In this document: piece after piece, positions 46,486 through 57,545 of the stretch
How the letters are laid out: each line of letters starts with the position of its first letter
Numbering within the stretch: the stretch's first letter is position 1
The notes under the pieces: model-generated
Told to the model about the DNA's origin: nothing
Database searches by the model: none
Seen by the model: only the letters and a program-made list of their open reading frames with translations
Translations under genes and position numbers: made by a program
Assembly (NCBI GenBank): GCA_028456385.1
Contig: JALNQF010000204.1
Span: 1 to 64,000 of the forward strand
Origin: Ophiosphaerella korrae
Lineage: Eukaryota > Ascomycota > Dothideomycetes > Pleosporales > Phaeosphaeriaceae
Reading direction: 5' to 3'
Length of the DNA: 64,000 nucleotides

Positions 46486-47173
46486 GGTTGTGTTGAATGC
46501 GCCTCTAGCAGATTGATGGGGAGGCCAAGGCCGTTATGAGCAAGTAGCGTTTCACGTGGAGACGGACCTCGGTGAACAGGGAGGCGGTCGGGTAGTGGGC
46601 CAAGTGGAAGGGGGGGAGTGGAGAATGGATAGAGGATGCAAACGGGAATGGCGTCTGTGCCGCAATCCTTCGTAACCTAGGCAGGAACCGTTACACTGGG
46701 ACAGACCCAATTCTTACAGCCAATGATACATCCGACACAAATCGATTCGCGTTCATGTTGAGACACCGAGGATACAAGAGCTTGGTTAATTAATTTCATT
46801 ATACCCTTTTGGAGGCTGTTCTGAAAGACTCCGGTTTCCGAAATCTGGCCATTTGTCGCCCTGGGTTGTAGCTGGACATGACCTAGGATCTTCAACACAA
46901 TACAATCGGCGTTCTGCAGTACCAGCAAGAAAATGACACCGTAAAAGTTGCCGAACCCATGCACCGATGAGGCTTCCGGCGACTCTCTAAAAATGTTTAT
47001 TATTGTCCCTAAATTTTCAGCAAGCTGACTTTTAGCAATGCTACCCTAGTTATCCATCCATCACATGTGAGAACATGGAGCACAACAGCGCCCCACATTC
47101 AAAGAATACCTGGGTATGGAGTAGCCATCCAAAGAACGCCGTTTTCCTACCCATGCCGTGTGACGTTGGCTTA
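46486..47173. other. Intergenic region between tandem minus-strand genes
   Basis: Contains the promoter of the thioesterase-like gene and the 3' flank of the P450. Nothing specific is recognised. Confidence 0.35.
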
Positions 47174-48961
47174 CTAAATCTGCTTTTTCCTGAATTGCAA
47201 CATTGGACCATAATGGAGTGCGACATAAGCATCCACTAAACGGAACTGATCAGGATCGCGTTGTCCCCAACCCAGTTCAGGTGAACCGCCTCCAAGAGTG
47301 GACCCAGGTGCTCTGCGCATATCGTATCTCCACAAAGTCCGTCCAACAGCAGCAAGAAGTTCCAGCATGGCCAAGTTCTTTCCAACACAGTTGCCTGGGC
47401 CCGCAGAGAAAGGGTGGAAATTAGATCGTGCGCGGTCAACATCCTGCTGCGTTACACCAGCATCCTCATCTACGATCCAGCGCTCCGGACGATAGGTGTA
47501 TGCGTCACCGTATATCTGTTCGTTGCGTCCATTTGTAAAACCAGAAGTGCCGACAATTGTGCCTTCGGGGTAGAAATCGCCGTTGATTGTAATACCACCC
47601 TTGCGAACCTGTCGAGCTAGCTCGCTAGGACCAGCTGGAGAAAGCCGCATTGCTTCTTCAATACAAGCCCTTAAATACACGCATGACGCAAGCTTTGGTC
47701 CGTGAACAATTTCTTCTGCTGTACTGAACGTGCTGCGAATCTCCCTCGTCAGCTTTGCCAGGCGATGGGCGTGGGCAGGAAGCGAGAGATAGAACATCGT
47801 TGCTGTAAGACTGGTAGCCGAGGTATCAGAACCAGCAATCACTAGAAGACTGGCTTCAGCTCGGAGTGTTTGCTCGGTATGAGCTGGTCGGCCAGTATCA
47901 GGATCTTTTGCTTCGCACAGGAAATGAAATATGTCAAGTCGTTGCTCTGCTTCTGGCTTCTCTCTCAGCTGCTCCTGGAGCTTGATACGCTCAGAAACAC
48001 TCTTGTACACAAATTCATTAAAGTACTTAACAGATGGTGGCGAGATCTTTTCAAAGAGCGAGTCAAGACCTCGCGGCTTAAGCCAGAGGACCAAACCAAG
48101 CAGCGGCGAACGAGCAACCTGATCCCCAATTGGTAAGCTGTGGATTTTTGATATTCTGAAAACTAACACTCACCGGATAATAAAACTTCATGTACTCTTC
48201 AATGCTTTGAGGCATATCCTTGAGAGGATTCTCCCCTGGCTCTTTGGTTTCAAAGGACTTTCCGAAGCAAAGATCGCCCGAAATGTCAAATACCAATGTA
48301 CCTACGCTCTCAGAGAAGTCGATGGGTTTTGACCATTCTTCGCTGTCACCAATCATGAGTTCATTCCACCGATCAATATGTTTAAACACAAATATAGACG
48401 CAGCACTAACAGATTTCTCTGTAAAAGACACATTGAGCATCTTGCGCTTGAACGCATGCTCTGCTACATCGACAGTATTCAGAGTATGTGCGTCTTTCGC
48501 ATTTCGTTGCCATGCTGTATAAAACCCGCTACGCTGGACATTGGCTTTCATGCTGTATATCGACTTGTAGGCATCTGGATTGCAGAACAACACAGTATTA
48601 GGGTCTACGCGGATCCTTTCTCCTATGATAGCAACCACATTAATGTCTACGGCTTGAAGATCCTTGCGAAAAGCGGACGAGACATACCGTAAACCTGGAA
48701 ATTTTGCCAGAGCCAGATATGTCGATCCCCTCTCATAGCATGGTACCACGAAGGGATACCCGACATGCGAGCAAACAGAGGCCCTGGGACCTTTGCAAGG
48801 GGGTGGAAGAAAACATTGTATATCAACTGCACAAAAACCTAGTTCTGGTGAGTGTCCGTTCAAATGCAGAACCTGCATAAAATCGATGGTCGTACATATA
48901 CAATGAATCCAAAAAGCACAGCGCGAAGCGTGAGGAGTTGTCCAAGATCGAGACCAGACAT
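47174..48961 (-). CDS. Cytochrome P450 monooxygenase
   Basis: A microsomal P450 of 532 residues in four exons: 48961-48896, 48826-48688, 48622-48174 and 48118-47174. The N-terminal anchor (MSGLDLGQLLTLRAVLFGFI) is followed by the hinge NVFFHPLAKVPGP. The I-helix is AGSDTSATS near 311, the ExxR motif lies in ACIEEAMRLSP, the PERF-like motif is YRPERWI, and the heme-binding loop is FSAGPGNCVGKNLA with Cys near 460. Intact. It shares a 625 bp divergent promoter with the MFS transporter, which points to joint regulation as tailoring and export steps of the adjacent PKS pathway. The substrate cannot be predicted. Confidence 0.93.
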
Positions 48962-49586
48962 AACGGTGAGTCCGGGAGTTCCAATGCAGCGGTATCAAAT
49001 GGTCGCGAGGGTGCCTAGATAACGCTAAGTACTTCAGCTGCACGTGCAAGTCAAGCAAGATAAACAACCTAGGATACGGTTGGATACTGGAGATAAATAC
49101 AATAAAAGAAGGAGGCCTGAACAAGGATCAAAAGTGGGTCCACAATCCTCTGCGCGATCTGATTGCTGCACTACAAAATATGTCTGTGCGCTAGGCTTGC
49201 TCTTGAATTCATTCAGAGGACACGTTGAGATCGTGCATGTGTCAGACGATGGCGCTTCGGGAATCAAGGCCGCTTCGGGGACCATCATTACTAGCCGCAA
49301 TCTATTCTAATGCAGCCGCCGGCTTGCCCTCGCTACGGACTTGGCCGCGGCAGACAAAGGTCAGCGCTAATTGTCAGACTTAGTGATGTGTACTCAACCA
49401 TGCCAACGGGTATTGTGTAACGTTGTATAGCATAGCCATCACACCTGGGACCCCAAGATGGATCCTTGCCTAGCAGATGGGGGAGATCAAAGTTTTCTGG
49501 AAATAATAGACACATGTGAGACCAGCCGGCTTCGAGTCGGCATTTATGCTTCGGTGCGCAGCACTCCTCTCCATTACACCTCAGCA
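48962..49586. promoter_or_regulatory. Divergent promoter of P450 and MFS transporter
   Basis: 625 bp between head-to-head genes. It contains a CCG-N9-CGG pair near 49529 and several GCCG/CGGC repeats near 49310-49350, possible binuclear-zinc factor sites. No site is convincing on its own. Confidence 0.35.
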
Positions 49587-51565
49587 ATGGATAATTCATC
49601 TCAAGACCGTCCTAAAACCGTAGTAGATTCGATAGCCGATACTGAAAAAGGGCATGCTGAAGTAGATAATGGCGTCACCACATCTATCACAGCGTCCTTG
49701 AAGTGGATCACAGGATTGAGGCTCGTGCTTATTGCAGTAGGGTAAGTTGTTGGTTCCAAGACTGAGAGGCATTACTTATCGTGTTTAGGACAGGATTGGC
49801 TTTGTTCATCGTTCAGACAGAGTCATCTGTAACTAGCACCGCGATTGTATCGATCACGAATGATTTGGGCGGATTTCAGAGGAGCTCATGGGTTTTCACC
49901 TCCTACCTTTTGACCTATGGAGGTGTGTGTCACTTATTCCAATGCAATGCTCTTCCTAATTTACGGATAGGCTTTCCTATGATCATATCTAGATTGTCTG
50001 ATATCTTTGGGCGAAAGCAATCCCTGCTGGCATGTCTGATCGTATTCGTCATCTTCTCGGGTGCTTGTGGCGCTTCGCAGACTATCCTACAACTGTAAGC
50101 TCAGGATTTAAGCTACCTAAGAAAACTCGCTTACATATGTAGAATCATGTTTCGATGGATCAAAGGCATAGGCGCTAGCGGCATTGTAGCAATTGCCACT
50201 CTGTATGGATTTGAACTCAGACCTCCAGAAAAATGGGCCAGTTATGGAGCGATTATCAGCTTTACCATAACGATATCGCTAGCAATAGCACCTATCATCG
50301 GAGCTGCCTTTGCTCAAATCGGCCAATGGAGATGGGCATTCCTGTTCAAGTGAGATAGGCCAATTTTCTAGGACAACCTGGGCTGATCATTTGTCTACAG
50401 TGTACCCATAGGGGCAACGACAATCATTTTATTGTTCTTCGCCATGCCAAATAAGCTTGCGCTTGAACCAGCCGCTGCATTGCGGCGAAAGTCAGCTGGC
50501 ACCCCTCCTAAACGTTATGGTGGCCTGTTTCGACTTGACTTTCTAGGTGTCTTCACAATTCTAGGTGCCTCTGTCCTAATAACTGCAGCACTACAGCAAG
50601 CCGCCGAAGGACAGCCCTGGGGTTCAGCCCAAGTGCTTGCACCACTAATCTTAGCGCCAATCTTCCTATTGGTATTTTTGCTTTGGCAGTGGCGCGCGAC
50701 ATCTCACGCCAAGAAAATTGATCCTATTCTTTCATGGAAGCTACTCAGCAATAGAATTTTCCTATCCGTCATGGCGTACGTATCTGGATTATTTAAACCT
50801 ATCTCAAAATATACTAATATACTGCAGCAATTCCTGGCTAGCTGGTGCCATTATGACAGTAACCATTGTACAAATTCCGCAGCGTTTCGTCCTCGTGAAT
50901 GGTCTCTCACCCATAGCGGCAGGGGTTCGTCTGCTCCCTTTTGCTACGGTGATGGCTTCATCCTCTGTCATTGCATCCATCGTAACTAGCAAAGCCAAGA
51001 TCCCCGTCGTCAATGTGATGATCTTTGCAGGACTTCTGATGATCACCGGAACAGTTGGTCTCTCACAGACACCCGTGTCAAAGGCGATTTGGGGCCCACA
51101 ATACGGCTTCCAAATCTTAGCCGGCGTTGGCGTCGGCATCTTCAACGTGATGGTCATCTTGCTCCCGCCATACATTGTTGACAGGCAATACCTCGGTATG
51201 TTTTTACTATTCTATGCCGGTGGTAAACTATGAGGCGGCTAATATTTTACCTAGCCGTCGCAAATGGGGCAATTATTCAAATGCGCATACTTGGCGGTGC
51301 TCTCGCATTGGCAATCACTACATCTGCTGCTAGCCCATCCCTTCGGAGCAAGCTTTTAGCAGTACTGACACAGCAAGAGACTGCTACGTTCTTAGATCGA
51401 ACGGAGACTATCGTCTTATTTGCCCCAACAAAACAATCTACTGTTCGTGAGATCAATGGCCAGTATTATAATCTTCAGATGAAGGTTATGATTGGTTTTG
51501 CGGTGGCTTCAGTGCTTTTCAGCGCACTGCAGTGGCAGAAAAAGCCCGTTATTCTGAAGGGATAG
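49587..51565 (+). CDS. MFS multidrug/metabolite efflux transporter (DHA2-like)
   Basis: 557 residues in seven exons: 49587-49741, 49789-49922, 49971-50094, 50143-50349, 50401-50775, 50828-51195 and 51255-51565. All junctions are in phase. The N-terminus is polar (MDNSSQDRPKTVVDSIADTE). Many membrane helices follow, about 14 by eye, including LRLVLIAVGTGLALFIVQTE, FRWIKGIGASGIVAIATLYG and ILAGVGVGIFNVMVILLPPY. Motif A appears as SRLSDIFGRKQ after the second helix, and SWVFTSYLLTYGG precedes it. This is the family that exports fungal polyketide and peptide metabolites. It is transcribed away from the P450. Confidence 0.92.
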
Positions 51566-51790
51566 TTCTAATTGCGTTGCAAGTGGAAATCAAAAGTGGG
51601 CCGGTAGTCAGGGCTACAAAAGGGGAAAGCGCAATTGAGTCTAGAGATGTGCCAATATAAACAAGATTCTACGAAAATTTGTGGTGTTGGATGTGTGCCA
51701 ATTTTCAGTGCTGGGTTTTGCGGAATTTCCGTGTTGTTTGTGACTCAACTACCTAGCACTTCCAAGAAATTTCGGGCTTCCTCAAGCATA

Positions 51791-52592
51791 TCAAACTTTA
51801 ACTCCTGCGAGCTCCGCTGTCGTGATGCCTCTGCGTGCGAACTTGACTGTGCTCGCAATTGCGTTCTTGACCCCAATTCCCGGCACCTCGTGCCCGCCCT
51901 CATGTACATATTCCCACATGGAGTTAGGATTACAGATCGCAGCCACCCCTTTGCACTCGTCTTTCCTCGGATCCTCCTCTCCATACACGATCACTGTGGG
52001 AATGTCGATTGCTGGGGGCCCATCTCCAACATCGTTCAGAACACGAACTTCCTGCCTTTCTAGGAACGCAACTGGATCGTATACTGCTACTGGGGAAAAG
52101 AGGATCGCTACTTTGAACAGGGGAGGTGCGGCAGGCTTCAGGTGCTTTTCGCGAACAAGGAGCATCGCTGCCAGCCCTGCGCCATGGGAGTACGCCATCA
52201 CGCCGTCGAAAGGACCTTCAGCAGCAATGTAGGCCTCCAGGTGGTCTAGAGCTGTCACAAAGCTGGCCGGCGAAGTGATGTCGTAATAGGCATAGTGCTG
52301 TTCCGAGGGATTGGATAGTTCATTTAGTTCTAAAATAAGATGGGGTTGGATAAATTCTCGTGTTGTTGTAATTGGTGGCTTTTACTGACCCGGGGGGAGA
52401 TCCCAAGGAACTACACCTTGCACGAATTCATAAGTGTGGTGGTCCGCGATTTCATATCGGAATGCAGCTGTCTGCATTTGAAACACCTGTGTTACGATCA
52501 GCTCATGATCTATCCTCGAAGTCGACAGCAGCGAATTGGTTTACACGTACCCTATTGCTCGTCCCAAGCCCGTGTAGACAGAGGAATTTCAT
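51791..52592 (-). CDS. FSH-family serine hydrolase
   Basis: An alpha/beta hydrolase of the FSH1 type, 225 residues in three exons: 52592-52551, 52486-52390 and 52329-51791. The start MKFLCLHGLGTSNR-VFQMQ and the following DHHTYEFVQG are classic for the family. The catalytic triad is Ser94 (AYSHGAG), Asp166 (YGEEDPRK) and His193 (EGGHEVPG). Small FSH hydrolases are common beside fungal HR-PKS genes, where they hydrolyse the polyketide from the synthase. That role here is inference. The gene is convergent with the MFS transporter (226 bp gap), and a MITE-like inverted repeat lies 242 bp upstream. Confidence 0.92.
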
Positions 52593-54232
52593 GTTCACCT
52601 GTTTGGTAGTGGAGACTTTTTTTTACAAATCAATTTCCTGAAAATGGATGCATCGGTGACTTTGTAGTCGATTAGGCGAGACTACTTCACTAGTAAAACA
52701 CATCGGGACTAGGAGCAGATTCTAATTAGCAACACTAAGAGGAGTAGCCTGCAGCATGAGTGATGATTTGACCACGGCTAATACGTTACTAGCTAAGTGC
52801 CAATGCGCCTCACCCGTCTAACGGCGTACTATAGCACAAGGGTGGTGCACGAATTCTTGAGCATGGCTCGTGCGCATAGAATTCAATCGGATCTTACGTA
52901 TATTGTAATTTACATCCAACTTGCATCAACTCAGTATCGTGTATGGGGCCATTTGGGTATACATGCCTAGCTATCCTGGGGTACTGAATTGTATATAGGA
53001 TTCTATTGGATAAAGAATCGTCGATAAGTTTTTATGGCCCATGCGCTGCACGAGCCATGCTCAAGAATTCGTGCACCACCCTTGTGCATCTGTCGCTTGG
53101 CCAAAGTGCTAGGGCCAGTGGGCGACTTGAAAGAAGCACAGGCCTGAGATCTTGAAGAAACGGTTTTGTCCTCGAACAAACTGGTCAAAGCATCAATGAT
53201 CAGTGTTGAAATCGTCTGGAGAGTCTCCGGCGATGCTTCTCAAGGGCTCTGAAGGTATACTGCTCGCGAACCGCCATTGAATCTCTCATACTCCCTTGAT
53301 TGCTATACCGTAACAATAACCCAGAGGATAAATAGCATATTTAGCGCGGTCGTGCAACGGTTGGCCGCAGTTGGGCTCCCTTACTGCTGGCGGGGCCAGG
53401 CCCACAGGCATCTTCAAAAGAATCCAAATTTCCTGGAGAATAACCTCGTTCTACCAACTCAAACACTCTCGGGCGCCGAAAGAATCCTAGAGCTACCCAC
53501 ATTCGCGGGATCACAGGCGGAACGGGAAAGAACTTGAGTCCCTTGAAGAGGGGCCGAGGAGCCAACCGCTGCGGACCGTGCCTTAGTCAATGATATGCAA
53601 TATGACAAGGACTTTGCCTGCACGTGCCATTATCCAACCCCGGACTAGTCTGTGCACTAGAGGGCCTTGTTGCAGTGCTGAGACTATGTGGCTGTTCTTT
53701 ACTTTGATTGATGGGCTTCGCCGGCGAACTGCTGGCAGGCTGGAATCAGCCAGCGGGCACACTAACGGTTTTGGCCCTTGTGGCCGTCTTCCGTGCCCTG
53801 TGCAACACTGCCCACATCACCCAAGCTTTCTTCTCCGACCCCAGTACGGTACAATTTTGACGTAGTAGATGTAAGCAGTGATAGCATCGGTGCTAAACCT
53901 CGGTGGATACGTGCTGGGGTGGGCCATGGATTGTGTCACGCAAATAACCTGGCAGCCATGTCTGCATCGGCAGATTTGAGGACGCAAACTCATGCCAGCG
54001 ACTTTTCTCAGTTTGCTTCAACTCAAATGCGAATCTCTGGATTACCGTAGATCTAGCTAGGATCTTCCAGTCTGCAAGGCTGACACGACATACCATCCGA
54101 CAACATATCAGCTCTTGGTCGTCAGCGGCCTGATTTGTCCTCTTCAAGCGCATCACTTCTGAAGGAATGACACTGTATTGAGCACTATCAACTCTTTCTA
54201 CAAAGACCCAGGCGCGCATCTTTCACTTCATC
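52593..54232. other. Long gene-poor stretch inside the cluster
   Basis: It carries the 254 bp inverted-repeat element described separately. The rest (53090-54232) has only short frames with shadow-like composition. A cluster regulator might be expected here, but no Zn2Cys6 motif was found on either strand. Confidence 0.4.
52834..53087. mobile_element. MITE-like element with 40 bp perfect terminal inverted repeats
   Basis: Bases 52834-52873 and 53048-53087 are perfect inverted copies, each starting GCACAAGGGTGGTGCACG when read inward. The 174 bp between them is AT-rich and non-coding. The size (254 bp) and structure fit a MITE. Target-site duplication is not clear. It is unrelated in sequence to the element at 34060-34850. 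Confidence 0.75.
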
Positions 54233-55429
54233 ATGTCGCTACCAACGGCTGAGCAGCTTATGCAACTATCGCCAGAATACCTCGCTCAGGATGACAGTGG
54301 GAGGCTTTTCGACACAAGCATCGCCTTCATCGTTATTACCACCATCTTTTTTGGCCTTTTCCTGACATCGCGCATTCTTCAAACGGCTAGAGATTCATGG
54401 GATGTGTGGATTTTGCCGCCATTCTCCTTTCTCTGTGTTATTGGCCTTTGTATTATTGGAATTCGTGAGTAGAACACGCGCAAGTTTGGACAACATGCGC
54501 TGACACTTGTCATAGTCATCGTCGATATCGGTGGCGTTGGTCGCCATATCGAGTACCACTTGCTCCACGACCCAACGGCCATCAAAAGATACCTGCAACT
54601 CCAGACAGCGACCGAATTTCTCTATGTGGTCGCCGTTACCGCTCCGAAACTGACGATATTGTTACTCTATCTGAAAGTCTTCAGTGTGGGCACTGGAAAA
54701 ACCGTGCGAGGCCTTACTTGGGCGTTGATCGTTGTCGTCATACTGCAATGGCTGACCGTTGGTGTCATTGTTTGGGCCTCGATCTGTCAACCGCTCAGGT
54801 TCAAGTGGAATAAGAGCATCAATGGGCATTGCGCCGATCTACTTGCTGCGTACAGATACTTCAGTGTTCCAAATATTCTCACCGATATTGGAATACTCCT
54901 CCTCCCCATTCCAACAGTCTGGAATTTGCAGGTGTCGAAGATGCAGAGGATCGGAATAATGTTCACGTTTCTCACTGGTGGCATGTGAGTTATAATTTAT
55001 CATTCTCACCTCTTTACCAATATCTAACAAAAAAAATCTAGGGGTATTATCGCTGCGATCATTCGATTTGTTGGTTTTTTCATCGTCGACTTGAATCGAG
55101 ACCCTACGTACTACGCAGTTACAACTATGCTTCTATCCATCGTAGAGCCGGGAGCTTACTTCATCTGTTCCACGCTGCCATACATCCGCCCACTAGCCAA
55201 TAAGGTTTACCAGCGATCTGGCTTAGCGACGGTCGTTTCTCGAGCGAGATCTAGCGAAAACGCGTACTCAAACGATCGTTCGGGCGGGCACACATTTCCC
55301 GTCCCCGATCATGCGAAATCCAGCTACTCAGCAACGGCTTCATCAGGGGGACCATCAACAATCGGTGACGATAGAGCTGGATTTATCGAGTTAGTGGACA
55401 CAGTCGAGATTAAATCGAGTCGTGTATAA
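54233..55429 (+). CDS. Rhodopsin-like (SAT4-type) integral membrane protein
   Basis: 362 residues in three exons: 54233-54464, 54516-54984 and 55042-55429. Seven membrane helices are suggested, including IAFIVITTIFFGLFL, PPFSFLCVIGLCIIGIL, TEFLYVVAVTAPKLTILLLY, ALIVVVILQWLTVGVIVW and, across the last splice, GIIAAIIRFVGFFIV. The sequences GGVGRHIEYHL, APKLTILLLYLKVF and CQPLRFKWN are typical of the fungal rhodopsin/PTH11-like domain family. The C-terminal tail is polar and Ser-rich. These proteins are seen near metabolite clusters, with receptor or transport-related roles largely unproven. Convergent with the YWTD propeller gene. Confidence 0.85.
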
Positions 55430-55658
55430 GGCTCCGGATCCTTGGCGCTGGAGTTCAACCCAAAAGTCATATTAGCGCATTATGTTCAATGTATAGGGAT
55501 GAGATATCTACATTAATGAAACCATCACATTTACTCTTTGAGCCCAAGCTGCGTACCTACGTTAAGTTGTGCCTATATGAGTTATGGTCAATTCTGGAAA
55601 AGGTTGCTTGGAAATTCGGCTACAATTGAACTATGGATTTCACTAATATCGGCCAAAC

Positions 55659-56588
55659 TCAATTCCAATCATTTGCAATGGTGATACCAGTCAATTCTCC
55701 TAGGTCCGGGTGTAGTGTTTTCCTGTTGTTTCCATTCGCATCTGCCGAATATAGTCCACCAAGCAGGTCTGTCATGTATATCTTCTGCCCGTGGACATCG
55801 TACGTAATGCCAATTGCTTCATGCAACTTCCAGACTATATGCTTCGGTTTTACAGCCTCCAAATCATTCAAGTCTATTGCGGAAATAGTGTTACCCATGG
55901 GTATTTCACCTCTGTCACTCAAGAACAAAATATTCTTTTGGACATCGATATCCAAATCAATCGGCTCGGGAAGATTTGACAAGAGGAGTTTTTTATCTGA
56001 CCGATTATCAGGCGTTTCACCCTCGGGAATATCCAAGTTGGCCGTCCATAGTTGTCCTTGAAAGCCCTTTGAAGGGCCTTTCTGCGTCCAAAAGATCTTG
56101 CGTCTTTCAATGTCCACCGCGACACCCACGCACCACTTTGTTTGATCTGAGACGCTAGCTTCCAGGGGGCTGGGAACAGTTTGAATGAGAATTTCAGCAT
56201 CGCTGCCATCCCGATTTGCCCGCCATATCTTTGCACCCTCTCTATCCGTCCAATACAGCTTCTTGGACTTTGGTTCAAGAAGAAGTTGTTTCGGAGTCCA
56301 TGTTTTGCCTCTCTCAAGTATGTCTTCGCGTCCAGTGCCGTTGAGGCGGACACGGGTCAGGCTTCCAGTTTTGGTGCCAGGCATGCCCATTTGTGTGAAA
56401 TAAATGAAGCCTTGGTCATCGTCCACCGCAATGCCGTCTGGAAGCGCATGTAACCCCTCGCAGACGACTTTCAAGTTCGCACCATCTAAGTCGCATTTGA
56501 GGATTCGTCCTTGGGGTATGCCGTTCTTGTGCGCCGATGCGCCAACATCGAGGAAAACAAGGACGCGTTTGGTCTGTGAATGTGCCAT
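55659..56588 (-). CDS. YWTD-repeat beta-propeller protein, SMP-30/lactonase-like
   Basis: 309 residues in one exon, with no signal peptide. Repeated blade motifs are LDGANLKVVCEGLHALPDGI, GFIYFTQMG, SKKLYWTDREGAKIWRANRD, RKIFWTQKG, NILFLSDRG and GQKIYMTDLLGGLYSADANG. This fits the six-bladed YWTD/NHL class that includes SMP-30-type lactonases. Whether it is an enzyme cannot be told: metal-ligand positions are not clear by eye. It shares a 957 bp divergent promoter with the PKS gene, so it may well belong to the pathway, for example opening or closing a lactone. Confidence 0.85.
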   Translation of the reverse strand: MAHSQTKRVLVFLDVGASAHKNGIPQGRILKCDLDGANLKVVCEGLHALPDGIAVDDDQGFIYFTQMGMPGTKTGSLTRVRLNGTGREDILERGKTWTPKQLLLEPKSKKLYWTDREGAKIWRANRDGSDAEILIQTVPSPLEASVSDQTKWCVGVAVDIERRKIFWTQKGPSKGFQGQLWTANLDIPEGETPDNRSDKKLLLSNLPEPIDLDIDVQKNILFLSDRGEIPMGNTISAIDLNDLEAVKPKHIVWKLHEAIGITYDVHGQKIYMTDLLGGLYSADANGNNRKTLHPDLGELTGITIANDWN

Positions 56589-57545
56589 GATGACTGGAAA
56601 TTGAGATTATGCAAGATAGGCGTGTCCCCCAGAGAGAAATAAGTCAGCTTTGCAAATCTGTCCTGCAAGCTCATCAATCGATTTCAACGCTCCCACCGAA
56701 GCGAGATTTTCACATAAGCCCGTAGCGGGCGCCTCAACCGTCGTGCACAGAAGATCGCTGCATACATAGCTACTAGGAAAGCCTGGACAATCGGCTTTTG
56801 GAAATTCGCTTTCCGCTGCCCCGTCTTACGGCCTACTACGTAGTAGGTGTGTGACTTCGCAACATCTCCATTTGAAGTTCGTCATGAGCAGGGTTCTTCG
56901 GAGTCCGATCGATTCGGGGCTGAAAGTCCAGGCTAGTTTGTGATCTCCATGCAGGGCGGACAGCACAGCCTGCCACCGTGCCACTTTAGCTATTTAGCGC
57001 AGCGCTACAATAGCCTACAATCTTCTAATTTGCAGGCTTTTTTAGGAATGTTCATCCTCGCCTCTTTCGATAATCAAAAGTGGAACGAATAATAAGGCGG
57101 ATTTTCTATTCCGATTCGACACGCGTTTTGGGCTCAAGGCTGACTCTTGCCGGAATTTTTAGCGCCTACGTACCACGAAAATGCAGTATAGCCGGGCCTT
57201 GCTAAATGCTTGATCCCAGCAAAGGAAACGGCCTTTGTGGTTCTTTATTTGACTGATGCCGAGTTGCGCCGTCTTTCTAATCATAATGTGGGACTGTGAA
57301 CCATTCACTTGGAATGGAGTGAAGTCTCACCCGGAGCATACCATATTAGGTAGCTTTGGGGCTGAGAATGTCTCACAGGTACCGCGGTTAGCCCTAGTTG
57401 ATATGAAATGTGAACGGTGGACAAATATCGAGGCAGAAGTGTGTGCACCCCAACACATCGACGTATGTCAAGAGCTCTGGCTATTCCGCCATATATCCTC
57501 TTAATAAACAGCCTTTTGCTTTAAGTCCACTTCATCTAGGCCATC
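56589..57545. promoter_or_regulatory. Divergent promoter of YWTD protein and HR-PKS
   Basis: 957 bp with two notable sites. A 16 bp perfect palindrome, CCTACTACGTAGTAGG, lies at 56832-56847. A CCG-N7-CGG site (CCGATCGATTCGG) lies at 56905-56917 and fits a binuclear zinc-cluster factor. No coding frame is supported. Confidence 0.5.
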
